Shown piece after piece: positions 17,657-24,962 of a stretch of 64,000 nt of DNA. The notes beneath the pieces were generated by a model. The model ran no database searches. It saw only the letters and a list, made by a program, of their open reading frames with translations, and was not told the origin of the DNA. Positions within the stretch are counted from its first letter, which is position 1; each line of letters starts with the position of its first letter. A program made the position numbers and the translations under genes. The DNA comes from Clostridium_F caseinilyticum. Its GTDB lineage: Bacteria; Bacillota; Clostridia; Clostridiales; Clostridiaceae. Location: NCBI RefSeq assembly GCF_046127645.1, contig NZ_CP175919.1. One strand, 5' to 3'.

Positions 17657-18421
17657 ATGGATAAGATATATAAAACAGCAGAAGTAGCTAAAATAGTTGG
17701 GGTACATCCCAACACTGTACGTTTGTACGAAAAGCTTGAATTAATACCAAAGGTGAATAGATTGCCAAATGGTTATAGAGTATTTACTGACTATCATATA
17801 GAGCAGTTTAAACTTACTAGAACTGCCTTTAAAGTAGAGGTTCTACAAAATGGTCTTAGAAAAAAGATAATCAATGTTGTTAAGTTATCTGCCAAGGGGG
17901 AGTTTCAGGAAGCAATTAACTGTACAAATGATTATATAGATCAGATAAAAAAAGAGGGAAAAAATGCAGAGGAAGCCATAGAACTTTCAAAGAAGCTTTT
18001 ATTAGAGATAGATGCTAAAGATAATTATATATTTTTTACAAGAAAGCAAACTTCAGATTATCTTCAAGTCACAATGGACACATTAAGAAATTGGGAAATG
18101 AATGGTTTACTCACTGTTAAGAGAAAGCAGAATGGATATCGAGTTTATACTGAAAGCGATACTAATAGATTGAAAATAATACGTACATTACGTTGTGCTA
18201 ACTACTCCCTTTCAGCAATTTTAAGGATGCTTAATGCCATATCAGAAAGTAAGGAAATTGATATTAGAGAGGTAATTAATAAAACAAAAGAGGATGAAGA
18301 CATTGTTACAGCATGTGATAAGCTTCTTACTTCCTTAAGTGATGCAGAAAAAAATGCAAATAGTATATTGAAGCAATTAGAATTTATGAAAAACCAATTT
18401 AATACAAACTCTACACCTTAA
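17657..18421 (+). CDS. Regulator with two MerR-type DNA-binding domains
   Basis: Residues 5-70 form one MerR helix-turn-helix (YKTAEVAKIVGVHPNTVRLY, wing GYRVFTDYH) and about 118-190 form a second (FTRKQTSDYLQVTMDTLRNW, wing GYRVYTESD). A helical linker joins them and a coiled coil (about 220-250) follows. MerR proteins normally have one HTH and dimerise; a tandem pair is unusual. TGGAGGTG precedes the ATG. A terminator-like hairpin and a drug-type ABC exporter follow on the same strand, so this gene probably controls the exporter. Confidence 0.87.
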   Translation: MDKIYKTAEVAKIVGVHPNTVRLYEKLELIPKVNRLPNGYRVFTDYHIEQFKLTRTAFKVEVLQNGLRKKIINVVKLSAKGEFQEAINCTNDYIDQIKKEGKNAEEAIELSKKLLLEIDAKDNYIFFTRKQTSDYLQVTMDTLRNWEMNGLLTVKRKQNGYRVYTESDTNRLKIIRTLRCANYSLSAILRMLNAISESKEIDIREVINKTKEDEDIVTACDKLLTSLSDAEKNANSILKQLEFMKNQFNTNSTP

Positions 18422-18452
18422 CACCAGACTTTGTGATGGTGTTATTCTTTTA
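18419..18452 (+). terminator. Hairpin between tandem-MerR gene and ABC exporter
   Basis: TAACACCA (18419-18426, overlapping the stop codon) pairs with TGGTGTTA (18437-18444), followed by TTCTTTT. As only 50 bp separate the genes, this may act as an attenuator within an operon. Confidence 0.6.
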
Positions 18453-18472
18453 TCAAAAGGAGGGAATAGCAC

Positions 18473-19204
18473 ATGGAAGTAATAAAAGTTAATAATCTTT
18501 ATAAATCTTATGGGAATGTTCAAGTGCTGAAGGATATTAGTTTAACAGTAAAGAAAGGCGAGGTATTTGGATTGCTCGGAGCAAATGGGGCAGGGAAGAG
18601 TACTACAATAGAGTGTATTTTAGGTACAAAGAATTTTGATGATGGGAAGATATCTATATTAGGTATGAATCCCCAAAAAGAAAGAAAACAGCTATTTCAG
18701 AAAGTTGGAGTTCAGTTTCAAGAATCTAATTATCAAGATAAGATTACAGTGAAAGAGTTGTGTGAAATAACTGAAGTTCTTTACGAAAATCCATTAAATT
18801 GCAATAGATTATTAGAGGAATTTCACCTTCAAGATAAGGTTAAAAATCTAGTAAGCGAACTATCTGGAGGTGAAAAGCAACGATTATTTATTATTCTAGC
18901 TTTAATTCCTAACCCAGAGGTAGTATTCCTAGACGAGCTTACAACGGGACTAGATGTAAAGGCTAGAAGAGATGTGTGGAAGTGCCTACTAAACTTAAAG
19001 AAGCAGGGACTAACAATATTTTTGACATCTCATTTCATGGATGAGGTTGAAGTTCTGTGCGATAAAATATGTATTTTAAAAAATGGAATAATAGATTTTT
19101 ATGGAACAGTTGAAGAAGCAGTGGCACTGAGTCCATATGAAAAATTTGAGGATGCTTATTTATGGTTTGTAGATGAGGAGGAATTGGATGATGAAAGTAT
19201 TTAA
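18473..19204 (+). CDS. ABC transporter ATP-binding protein (drug-export type)
   Basis: The 243-aa NBD has Walker A GANGAGKST, signature LSGGEKQR, Walker B VVFLDELTTGLD (Glu-Leu in place of the usual Glu-Pro) and the switch His in LTSHFMDE. It is of the CcmA/DrrA class that pairs with ABC-2 permeases. The start has AAGGAGGG. The permease gene begins inside its 3' end (overlap about 17 bp), so they are coupled. The tandem-MerR regulator upstream implies inducible drug or antimicrobial export. Confidence 0.92.
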   Translation: MEVIKVNNLYKSYGNVQVLKDISLTVKKGEVFGLLGANGAGKSTTIECILGTKNFDDGKISILGMNPQKERKQLFQKVGVQFQESNYQDKITVKELCEITEVLYENPLNCNRLLEEFHLQDKVKNLVSELSGGEKQRLFIILALIPNPEVVFLDELTTGLDVKARRDVWKCLLNLKKQGLTIFLTSHFMDEVEVLCDKICILKNGIIDFYGTVEEAVALSPYEKFEDAYLWFVDEEELDDESI

Positions 19205-19934
19205 AACAATGTTAAAAACTGAATTAAAGTTATCGCTAAGAGGCATGGATATATTCATCTTTGCAATCTGTATGCCAGTTTTGGTAACTGTTATTTTAGG
19301 TGTTATTTATGGCAATAAACCCGCATTCCCTGGAGCAGATTTTACATTCATGGAACAATCCTTTGCAGCTGTATCAACCATTGCAATATGTGCAGGCGGT
19401 GTCATGGGGTTACCATTAGTATTATCTGAGTATCGTCACAGAAAGATATTAAAAAGATTTAGAGTAACACCAGTTAGCTCATCTATGATTTTGGTAGTTC
19501 AAGGAGTAATCTACGCTTTATATGCCATTGTTTCGTTAATTCTTGTTTATTTAACAGCAAAAATATTTTTCAAGTTTCAATTTAGAGGTCCATTGATAAA
19601 CTTTTTGGGAGCATATACATTAGTGATGGTATCAATGTTCAGCATTGGATTTATGATAGGAGGAATAGCGAAAAATATTAAGATGGCAGGTGTTATTGCT
19701 AGTATTCTATACTTTCCTATGCTTATATTCTCAGGAGCAACCTTACCATATGAGGTTATGCCAACAGCCCTTCAAAAAGTGGCAGATATCTTACCCTTAA
19801 CTCAGGGTATAAAGCTTTTAAAAAGTGTATCGCTTAATTTAAGTATAAATAATGCAATACTACCAAGTTTAATTTTAAGTATACTTGCTATGATATGTAT
19901 TGGGTTATCTATTAAGCTTTTTAGGTGGGAGTAA
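19188..19934 (+). CDS. ABC-2 type permease
   Basis: About 248 aa with six hydrophobic segments and the ABC-2 signature region around LPLVLSEYRHRKILKRFRVTP, followed by the late MLIFSGATLPYEVMP loop typical of DrrB-like exporters. Start ATG 19188 (or 19191) follows GAGGAGG and overlaps the ATPase gene. It probably forms a homodimeric channel with the ATPase encoded just before it. Confidence 0.9.
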   Translation: MMKVFKTMLKTELKLSLRGMDIFIFAICMPVLVTVILGVIYGNKPAFPGADFTFMEQSFAAVSTIAICAGGVMGLPLVLSEYRHRKILKRFRVTPVSSSMILVVQGVIYALYAIVSLILVYLTAKIFFKFQFRGPLINFLGAYTLVMVSMFSIGFMIGGIAKNIKMAGVIASILYFPMLIFSGATLPYEVMPTALQKVADILPLTQGIKLLKSVSLNLSINNAILPSLILSILAMICIGLSIKLFRWE

Positions 19935-20035
19935 TTTAAAACTTATAAATAAACATTAATAGTTTAAAGAGATTTATAGTAGTGTTTTCAATACAAGAAA
20001 ACAAGTGAATAAATGTAAAAACCTCATTTAGATAA

Positions 20036-20215
20036 GATAGGGTTCACTGTATCATAAATAATGGGGAGTTTTAGCCTTAGCCATTGATATAACTTACCTA
20101 AGGTTATTTTTAAAACTGAAAATATCGTATCATAAATAATACTATATTTATAAAATATGCTATAATTAAATGGGAAAAATAATTTTTAAGTGTAAGACAA
20201 ATTAGGAATTTAGGG
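20036..20215 (+). repeat. Dispersed promoter-like repeat, copy D (most complete)
   Basis: It contains GTATCATAAATAAT twice (near 20050 and 20127), CCATTGATAT, CTGAAAATATC and TATAAT (20161-20166) followed by AATTTTTAAGTGTAAGACAA. TATAAT lies 61 bp before the next start codon. Confidence 0.65.
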
Positions 20216-20226
20216 AGGTATTTTAT

Positions 20227-20412
20227 ATGTTTGGTAAAGAAAAAAAAGAAACGCGATTTGTTATTAAAGAAGAGCAATCATTAGGATTTGGTGCAGTGTA
20301 TATTGTTGTAGATACTAAGACAGGAGTTAATTACTTAACAACTGTTGGAACTGGTATGAATGGAATGACACCATTATTGGATTCAGATGGTAAGGTAGTA
20401 GTTGATAGATAA
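20227..20412 (+). CDS. DUF6440-like small protein
   Basis: A 61-aa protein with RFVIKEEQSLGFGAVYIVVD, DTKTGVNYL and TPLLDSDGKVVVDR, the pattern of DUF6440 proteins, which are common in Firmicutes and of unknown role. GGGAGG precedes the ATG. Copy D of the dispersed repeat supplies a likely -10 box. The following frame-shifted TfoX-like gene starts 26 bp later. Confidence 0.7.
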   Translation: MFGKEKKETRFVIKEEQSLGFGAVYIVVDTKTGVNYLTTVGTGMNGMTPLLDSDGKVVVDR

Positions 20413-20437
20413 ATTCCAAATTTGAAAGGAAGTTTTT

Positions 20438-20696
20438 ATGGGAGAATTATCGGAATTACCTAATATTGGAAAAAGTTGAAGGTCAGTTAAATAAAGTAGG
20501 TATATTTAGTTATGATGAATTAAAGGATATTGGCACAGAACAAGCATGGCTGAAAATACAAGAAATTGATTCTTCTGCGTGTATTCATAGATTGTTAGCA
20601 CTGGAAGGAGCAATTCAAGATATTAAGAAAACAGCCTTACCACAGGAACGAAAAGTAGAGCTAAAAGATTTTTATAATTGGCATAAATGTAAGTAG
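20438..20696 (+). pseudogene. TfoX C-terminal-domain gene with a frameshift
   Basis: From ATG 20438 the frame reads MGELSELPNIGKS then stops; the next frame reads VEGQLNKVGIFSYDEL, GTEQAWLKIQEIDSSACI, HRLLALEGAI and FYNWHKCK, a classic TfoX_C domain. Relatives run straight through GELSxLPNIGKxxExQL, so one extra A in the A5 run at 20470-20474 explains the break. AAAGGAAG precedes the ATG. It may be a real frameshift, a slippage-prone gene or a sequencing error. A TTG at 20466 could start the shorter 76-aa form. Confidence 0.75.
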
Positions 20697-20705
20697 TAAT
20701 TAGAA

Positions 20706-20730
20706 GTATAGGTTATTTATATAACCTATA
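20706..20730 (+). terminator. Small hairpin after TfoX-like gene
   Basis: TATAGGTTAT pairs with ATAACCTATA; the T-run is poor. Confidence 0.45.
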
Positions 20731-20736
20731 TTAGGG

Positions 20737-20785
20737 AGTATGTAGTAGGTAAATTTGTTATTACACAAATATACCTATATACTCA
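20737..20785. repeat. Convergent-junction hairpin repeat, copy H1
   Basis: TAGGTAAATTTG and ACACAAATATACCTA form an imperfect stem; nearly the same sequence occurs at 27327-27380. Both copies lie between convergent genes and probably act as bidirectional terminators. Confidence 0.65.
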
Positions 20786-20828
20786 CTTTAGAACAAAAAA
20801 AGTTCATATATGACTTTGTGATTTAATA

Positions 20829-21827
20829 TTAATATCTAAGTAGTATGCATGACGCAACCACACCAGCTCCAACTGTCCATAAAATAACATGATCTCCAGG
20901 CTTAAGGTTACCATTTGAAACAGAATCGGCTAAGGCAATAAATGGACTTGTAACACCTGTATATCCAAATCTGTCACCTACGAATGGGAATTTGTGATCT
21001 GGTTCTTCTAAAGTCTCTCTTATCATATCAATATTTTTCTTTGCAAATTGAGATAGACAATATAATTTGACATCATCTTTAGTTAGATTATTTCGATCTA
21101 GTATTTCATTTATTGAATCAACAGAACTTGCGAACGCCTCATCTGTATTAAAATCTGTCCATTCTATTATTCTATTATCTTTTGGTGTATTTTCATCTAT
21201 TGGTAATACCTTAGAAAAGCCATCAGGAGGAAATTTTATATAGCAGCTTAATGAGCTATCTACGTAAGATGAACTATCTATGAAATCTGATATATTATCA
21301 TCAGTGTTCTCTAGTAAAACAGCACATGCAGATTCTCCAAAATTAGCATAAGTAATAGGTTCTGATTTTCTTGAATATCTAATTACTAAGTCTGAACCTA
21401 CAAGTAAGCTATATTTAATTCTATTATTGCTTTTCATTGTTCTACAGATTTGATCCATTGCAATGATCATTCCCGCACAATTACCATTCATATCATATGC
21501 ATTTGTGTTCTTAGATAAACCTAAAGCATCATGAATCTTAACAGCATTTGTAGGAGATAGATATTCTGGGGTAGAAGATACAAATACAACTAAATCTATA
21601 TCTTGTACATCTATATTTGCAGTCCTTATTACTTTTTTACAAGCTTCTATAGCCATGGTTAAAGAATTTTCATGAGAATCTTCAGAAACATATCTCTTAT
21701 TTCTTCCAGTAACATTTAATAATCCGGAAATATCTACATCTTGCTTTGAAAAATGTTTTAAAAAATATTCATTAGAATAGCTTGTTTTAGGATGGTAATA
21801 TTCGATGTTTTTAATTTTTATATTCAT
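20829..21827 (-). CDS. FabH-like 3-oxoacyl-ACP synthase III family protein, atypical active site
   Basis: A 332-aa thiolase-fold protein with the KASIII nucleophile region YDMNGNCAGMIIAMDQ (Cys about residue 117) and the C-terminal glycine-rich ILWTVGAGVVASCILLRY. The expected HQAN motif reads SQFAKKN and the expected GNTSAAS reads GYTGVTSP, so the catalytic His and Asn appear absent. It may act as an acyltransferase, a non-decarboxylating condensing enzyme or a partner subunit, as in PqsB- or DarB-type branches. The gene stands alone, convergent with the TfoX-like gene, with no fatty-acid genes nearby. Confidence 0.8.
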   Translation of the reverse strand: MNIKIKNIEYYHPKTSYSNEYFLKHFSKQDVDISGLLNVTGRNKRYVSEDSHENSLTMAIEACKKVIRTANIDVQDIDLVVFVSSTPEYLSPTNAVKIHDALGLSKNTNAYDMNGNCAGMIIAMDQICRTMKSNNRIKYSLLVGSDLVIRYSRKSEPITYANFGESACAVLLENTDDNISDFIDSSSYVDSSLSCYIKFPPDGFSKVLPIDENTPKDNRIIEWTDFNTDEAFASSVDSINEILDRNNLTKDDVKLYCLSQFAKKNIDMIRETLEEPDHKFPFVGDRFGYTGVTSPFIALADSVSNGNLKPGDHVILWTVGAGVVASCILLRY

Positions 21828-21989
21828 TTTATCTCCGCCTTATCTTTATTGTTAAATATATTCATTTACAATTATCGAAGAATATTTCAGTAAATTAAGA
21901 AAATTATGCAGAAAAGTGTTGAATATGGTAAAGTTATGTAGTGATATTACGAATAATAATAATGGTATATTGAGCAAGGGGGCGTAGTA

Positions 21990-23456
21990 ATGGATTACAA
22001 AAAAAACGTGGAATTGAAGAATAAAATTATGTTAGCAGGATTTATAGCATCCGTAGTATTAAGGGCAATTTTTGATATAATTTTAAATGTAGATAGGAAT
22101 GCCATATTAATATTAGTTGGACTTTCCATACCTTTAGCTGTAATCGACTTTATATTAATAAAAAAGAAATGCATTATTCAAACAATGTATTATACGGTAA
22201 TGATGTACACTGCTGTTATATGCATAATGTTTATATCAGACCCAAATTGGGCTAACTTTATTTTGATATATTATGGAGTTATATTAATGAGTGTATATCA
22301 AGATTTAAGAATATTAATTATTGAAGCAATTTTGGACATAATACTTGTAGTGTATTTCTTCTTAGGCTATAAAACAACCCTCTTTGCTTCCATAGAATAC
22401 TATGAATTAGTATTTTATATAGCATATATAGTAGCAGGAACGGCTATATTGTCCATTAATGCCATTACTACTAAAAGTATTTATAGAGATTTAGAAGAAA
22501 CTCATAAATCTACTGAAGAAGCCAAATCTAGAGCAGAGTTGTTGCTAGAAAAAATATATAGTACTATAAAAGTTTTAACAGCAACTAATGAGAAAATAAA
22601 AAGTGGAATTTCTGTAGCAGGACAAATAGCAGAAGAAATAACTAGCTCTACAAGCGACGTTGCTAATAGTGCAACCAAAGAAGTTGATGTAATGATTGGA
22701 ATGAAAACTTCAATAGAGGGTGGAGTAGAAAAAGTAGAAGAAGTTACAAATGCTATTAAAACTATGAAGGAATTATCCAAGTCAACTGAAAATGTTGTAT
22801 TAGAAGGTAATAATAAAGTAGATATATTATCTTCGGAAATGAATAAGGTAAATACAAATATTTTAAGTGTGGTATCCATGATAAATGAGTTAAGTGATGA
22901 AAATATAAAAATAGTTAATATTATTAACAGTATTACACAAATATCAGAGCAAACCAATCTATTAGCTCTTAATGCATCAATAGAAGCAGCTAGAGCTGGA
23001 GAGTATGGGAAAGGCTTTGCTGTGGTTGCAGAAGAAGTAAGAAAACTTGCTGAGGATTCGAAAATATCTACAGATCAAATAGAATTAATATTAAATAATA
23101 TATCTAATAAAACAAAGGTAGTTGCAGAAGAAATATTAAAAGAAGAAAAGTCAATTGAATTATGTAATGAGCATACAAATGATGTTAAAGAGTTATTTAA
23201 AGATGTTAATAAGAATACCTCTAATGCATTAAGTTATTCAAAAAGTGTTGGATCACAATCTGTATTGCTGGAAAGTACGATGAAAAGTACATTAAGTTTA
23301 GTAAATGATATTAGCCAAACTGTAGAATCCACTACAGCTGCTATGGAAGAAATCTTTATGGCTATTGATGAGCTTAATAATAGCATAGTTGGTATAACAA
23401 ATAGTTATGATGAAATAGATGATATATGTAATGAATTAAACTCTATAAGTGAATAA
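21990..23456 (+). CDS. Methyl-accepting chemotaxis protein with multi-span membrane sensor
   Basis: About six hydrophobic segments occupy residues 14-160, with no large periplasmic domain and no obvious HAMP. A coiled-coil signalling domain follows, with the hairpin tip INSITQISEQTNLLALNASI and EAARAGEYGKGFAVVAEEVR near residues 310-350. AAGGGGG precedes the ATG. Such receptors sense membrane-linked or intracellular cues and relay to CheA. It is an orphan here, without che genes nearby. Confidence 0.92.
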   Translation: MDYKKNVELKNKIMLAGFIASVVLRAIFDIILNVDRNAILILVGLSIPLAVIDFILIKKKCIIQTMYYTVMMYTAVICIMFISDPNWANFILIYYGVILMSVYQDLRILIIEAILDIILVVYFFLGYKTTLFASIEYYELVFYIAYIVAGTAILSINAITTKSIYRDLEETHKSTEEAKSRAELLLEKIYSTIKVLTATNEKIKSGISVAGQIAEEITSSTSDVANSATKEVDVMIGMKTSIEGGVEKVEEVTNAIKTMKELSKSTENVVLEGNNKVDILSSEMNKVNTNILSVVSMINELSDENIKIVNIINSITQISEQTNLLALNASIEAARAGEYGKGFAVVAEEVRKLAEDSKISTDQIELILNNISNKTKVVAEEILKEEKSIELCNEHTNDVKELFKDVNKNTSNALSYSKSVGSQSVLLESTMKSTLSLVNDISQTVESTTAAMEEIFMAIDELNNSIVGITNSYDEIDDICNELNSISE

Positions 23457-23530
23457 TTTATATGTTAGTCAAAAATTTTTATATAAAATAATGTTAGATG
23501 TTTATTTTTTATAGAAATTTGATACAATAT

Positions 23531-23668
23531 AAGTAAGATTCTAAATCTTTGATTTAGATAATGGAACTTACACAGAGGTGTAAATAAGAAAAGCTTAGTG
23601 CTGGTAACATTAAGCAATCCTTAGAACAAAAGCAGATATCCAAATCTATGATTTGTGATGGTCGCTTT
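23531..23668 (+). ncRNA. Two tandem copies of a small stem/internal-loop motif
   Basis: Copy 1: AAGT, loop, CTAAATC-TTT-GATTTAG, loop ATAATGGA, ACTT. Copy 2: AAAGC, loop AGATATC, CAAATC-TAT-GATTTG, loop TGATGGTC, GCTTT. Both are followed by CACAGAG. Arms differ while pairing is kept, which suggests selection on structure. A related copy is at 39311-39354 on the other strand. Function unknown. Confidence 0.4.
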
Positions 23669-23732
23669 CACAGAGTGCTTATTTTGTTTTAGGGCTATTA
23701 GATAAAATTTATTATGTGAATTTAACAGACTA

Positions 23733-23766
23733 AAGCACTATTCTTTGTCGGATGGGTGCTTTTTCT
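23733..23766 (+). terminator. Terminator-like hairpin
   Basis: AAAGCAC pairs with GTGCTTT, followed by TTTCTCTTT; it could end a transcript carrying the structured motifs upstream. Confidence 0.5.
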
Positions 23767-24075
23767 CTTTGCCATGAGGTTCTATATCAATACCAAGAAA
23801 TTTGATCTTTATAGTTAACTTAGAAATAAAAAGATTATGTTGTAAAATTAATTTAATAATATAAATAGTAACAAAGCTTTTTATAGTCAATTCTAGCATA
23901 TCCAATACCATCCCCTAACTATGATGAAATATTCACCAATAGTCCAAGGTTGATAAAACGTTCAAAACCCCCGTAGCCACCCACTACGGAATTCTTAATT
24001 TCTACTTTAGAATTATACCATAATTATGTAGAATATATACACAAGAATAAAATGGAAAAACTTCATTTGTAGTTG

Positions 24076-24112
24076 ATACGGAGAAGCGTACCATAAGTAG
24101 ATGCGGTTTTCA
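24076..24112 (+). repeat. Dispersed promoter-like repeat, partial copy E
   Basis: GCGTACCATAAGTAGATGCG and GGTTTTCAC match the first part of copy C. Confidence 0.45.
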
Positions 24113-24267
24113 CTAAATTTATATGATACATGTTTAGAAGATAAATAGTACTAATTAATAAAAAGTTAATTTTAACCTATAATAAGATCATTATATTAGT
24201 AAGCTATAAAAAAATAAATCTCAACTGATAAGTTAGTATAAAATGTTAATGGGAGTGGTTGGGTAAA

Positions 24268-24295
24268 TTGACACAAGTAATTAAAGTGATATAAT
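24268..24295 (+). promoter_or_regulatory. Consensus promoter of leader/CD3324-like gene
   Basis: Perfect TTGACA (24268-24273), 16-bp spacer, perfect TATAAT (24290-24295). The transcript would start near 24302, just before the leader peptide. Confidence 0.8.
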
Positions 24296-24322
24296 TTAGA
24301 ATGAAAAGGAAGGTGGATTGCA

Positions 24323-24364
24323 ATGTTATTAGTTATAGTAGTTAGCTCCATGCAAAGATTGTAG
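24323..24364 (+). CDS. Thirteen-residue leader peptide
   Basis: GGAAGGTGG precedes ATG 24323, encoding MLLVIVVSSMQRL and ending at TAG 24362-24364. The 3' part of the frame is the first arm of a hairpin, so a stalled ribosome would open it. The strong site and close promoter argue that it is really translated. Confidence 0.65.
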   Translation: MLLVIVVSSMQRL

Positions 24365-24435
24365 TATATGAAAAACTTTTGCTTGGAGCCAATATATTAA
24401 TATTGAGTTTTTCATATTTTAGTCAACCTTTGCAT
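24345..24435 (+). promoter_or_regulatory. Multi-state attenuator between leader peptide and CD3324-like gene
   Basis: Arm 1 (24345-24357, GCTCCATGCAAAG) pairs with arm 2 (24376-24389, CTTTTGCTTGGAGC). TATGAAAAACT (24367-24377) pairs perfectly with AGTTTTTCATA (24406-24416), overlapping arm 2. CTTTGCAT (24428-24435) can also pair with ATGCAAAG of arm 1. The mutually exclusive pairings plus a leader peptide fit an erm-like or terminator/antiterminator switch. Confidence 0.6.
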
Positions 24436-24478
24436 CTTCATTTATACAATTGATAAATGTAGATTGGAGCGAAGAATT

Positions 24479-24754
24479 ATGAAATATGAAAAAGCACAAA
24501 ATATATTGCCAGATGGTATAATTGAGATGATTCAAAATTATATTGATGGTGGATATATTTATATACCTAAAAAAAATGAAAATAAAAAGTCTTGGGGAGA
24601 AAATACTGAAACTAAAAGATATCTTAAAGTAAGGGATAAAGAGATATTTAATAAATATTCTTCAGGAGCTTCTGTTAAAATATTAGCTGAAGAGTATTTC
24701 CTAACAGAAGGTAGTATTAGAAGAATAATAAGAAATCATAAAAGTTATGGTTAA
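24479..24754 (+). CDS. CD3324-like small HTH protein, copy 2
   Basis: The 91-aa paralogue of the gene at 13782-14075 shares IxEMIQNYIDGGYIYIPKK, KSWGE and a C-terminal helix-turn-helix (VKILAEEYFLTEGSIRRII). I choose ATG 24479 with GGAG 10 nt upstream. It is transcribed from a consensus promoter through a leader peptide and attenuator, and lies immediately before an ABC-F gene, so it may belong to the same antibiotic response. The target is unknown. Confidence 0.7.
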   Translation: MKYEKAQNILPDGIIEMIQNYIDGGYIYIPKKNENKKSWGENTETKRYLKVRDKEIFNKYSSGASVKILAEEYFLTEGSIRRIIRNHKSYG

Positions 24755-24757
24755 TAT

Positions 24758-24812
24758 AAAAGGCATGTTTTTCACATTTATTACTATGAAAAACATGCCT
24801 TAAATTTTTATT
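24758..24812 (+). terminator. Strong terminator between CD3324-like gene and ABC-F
   Basis: AAGGCATGTTTTTCA pairs with TGAAAAACATGCCTT around CATTTATTACTA, followed by AAATTTTTATT. Confidence 0.85.
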
Positions 24813-24819
24813 CTAGCTT

Positions 24820-24858
24820 ATGATCATTTTGATATTTTGTAGATATTATTTATTTTAA
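24820..24858 (+). CDS. Possible 12-residue leader peptide of the ABC-F gene
   Basis: ATG 24820 to TAA 24856-24858 encodes MIILIFCRYYLF and its stop overlaps the first arm of the ABC-F leader hairpin. No clear ribosome site is present, so support is positional only. Confidence 0.3.
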   Translation: MIILIFCRYYLF

Positions 24859-24955
24859 CACCACCTCCTGTGATCATAAACAGTACAGATTTATTTATGA
24901 ACTTGGACTTGAGCCTTTGTGGTGTTATCATTCAATTAGAGGATACAAGGAGGTG
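24856..24955 (+). promoter_or_regulatory. Translational attenuator with anti-SD/SD pairing before ABC-F
   Basis: CACCTCCT (24862-24869) is perfectly complementary to AGGAGGTG (24948-24955), the ribosome site of the ABC-F gene. TAACACCAC (24856-24864) overlaps it and pairs perfectly with GTGGTGTTA (24919-24927). The first pairing would block translation; the second would free the site. This matches attenuation of antibiotic-resistance ABC-F genes. Confidence 0.65.
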
Positions 24956-24962
24956 CAGAGTT

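Larger units (their letters stand above)
23457..24267. other. Long intergenic region with structured motifs
   Basis: No convincing gene. It holds two copies of a stem/internal-loop motif (23531-23569 and 23629-23668), a terminator-like hairpin near 23733-23766, a GC-rich hairpin CCGTAG/CTACGG near 23968-23993 and a partial copy E of the promoter-like repeat (24076-24112). Confidence 0.6.

Noticed and set aside
23738..23911. Reverse-strand 57-residue frame ending PHGKEKKHPSDKE.
   Set aside because: The 3' end overlaps a terminator-like hairpin, the start lacks a well-spaced ribosome site, and no family is recognised.
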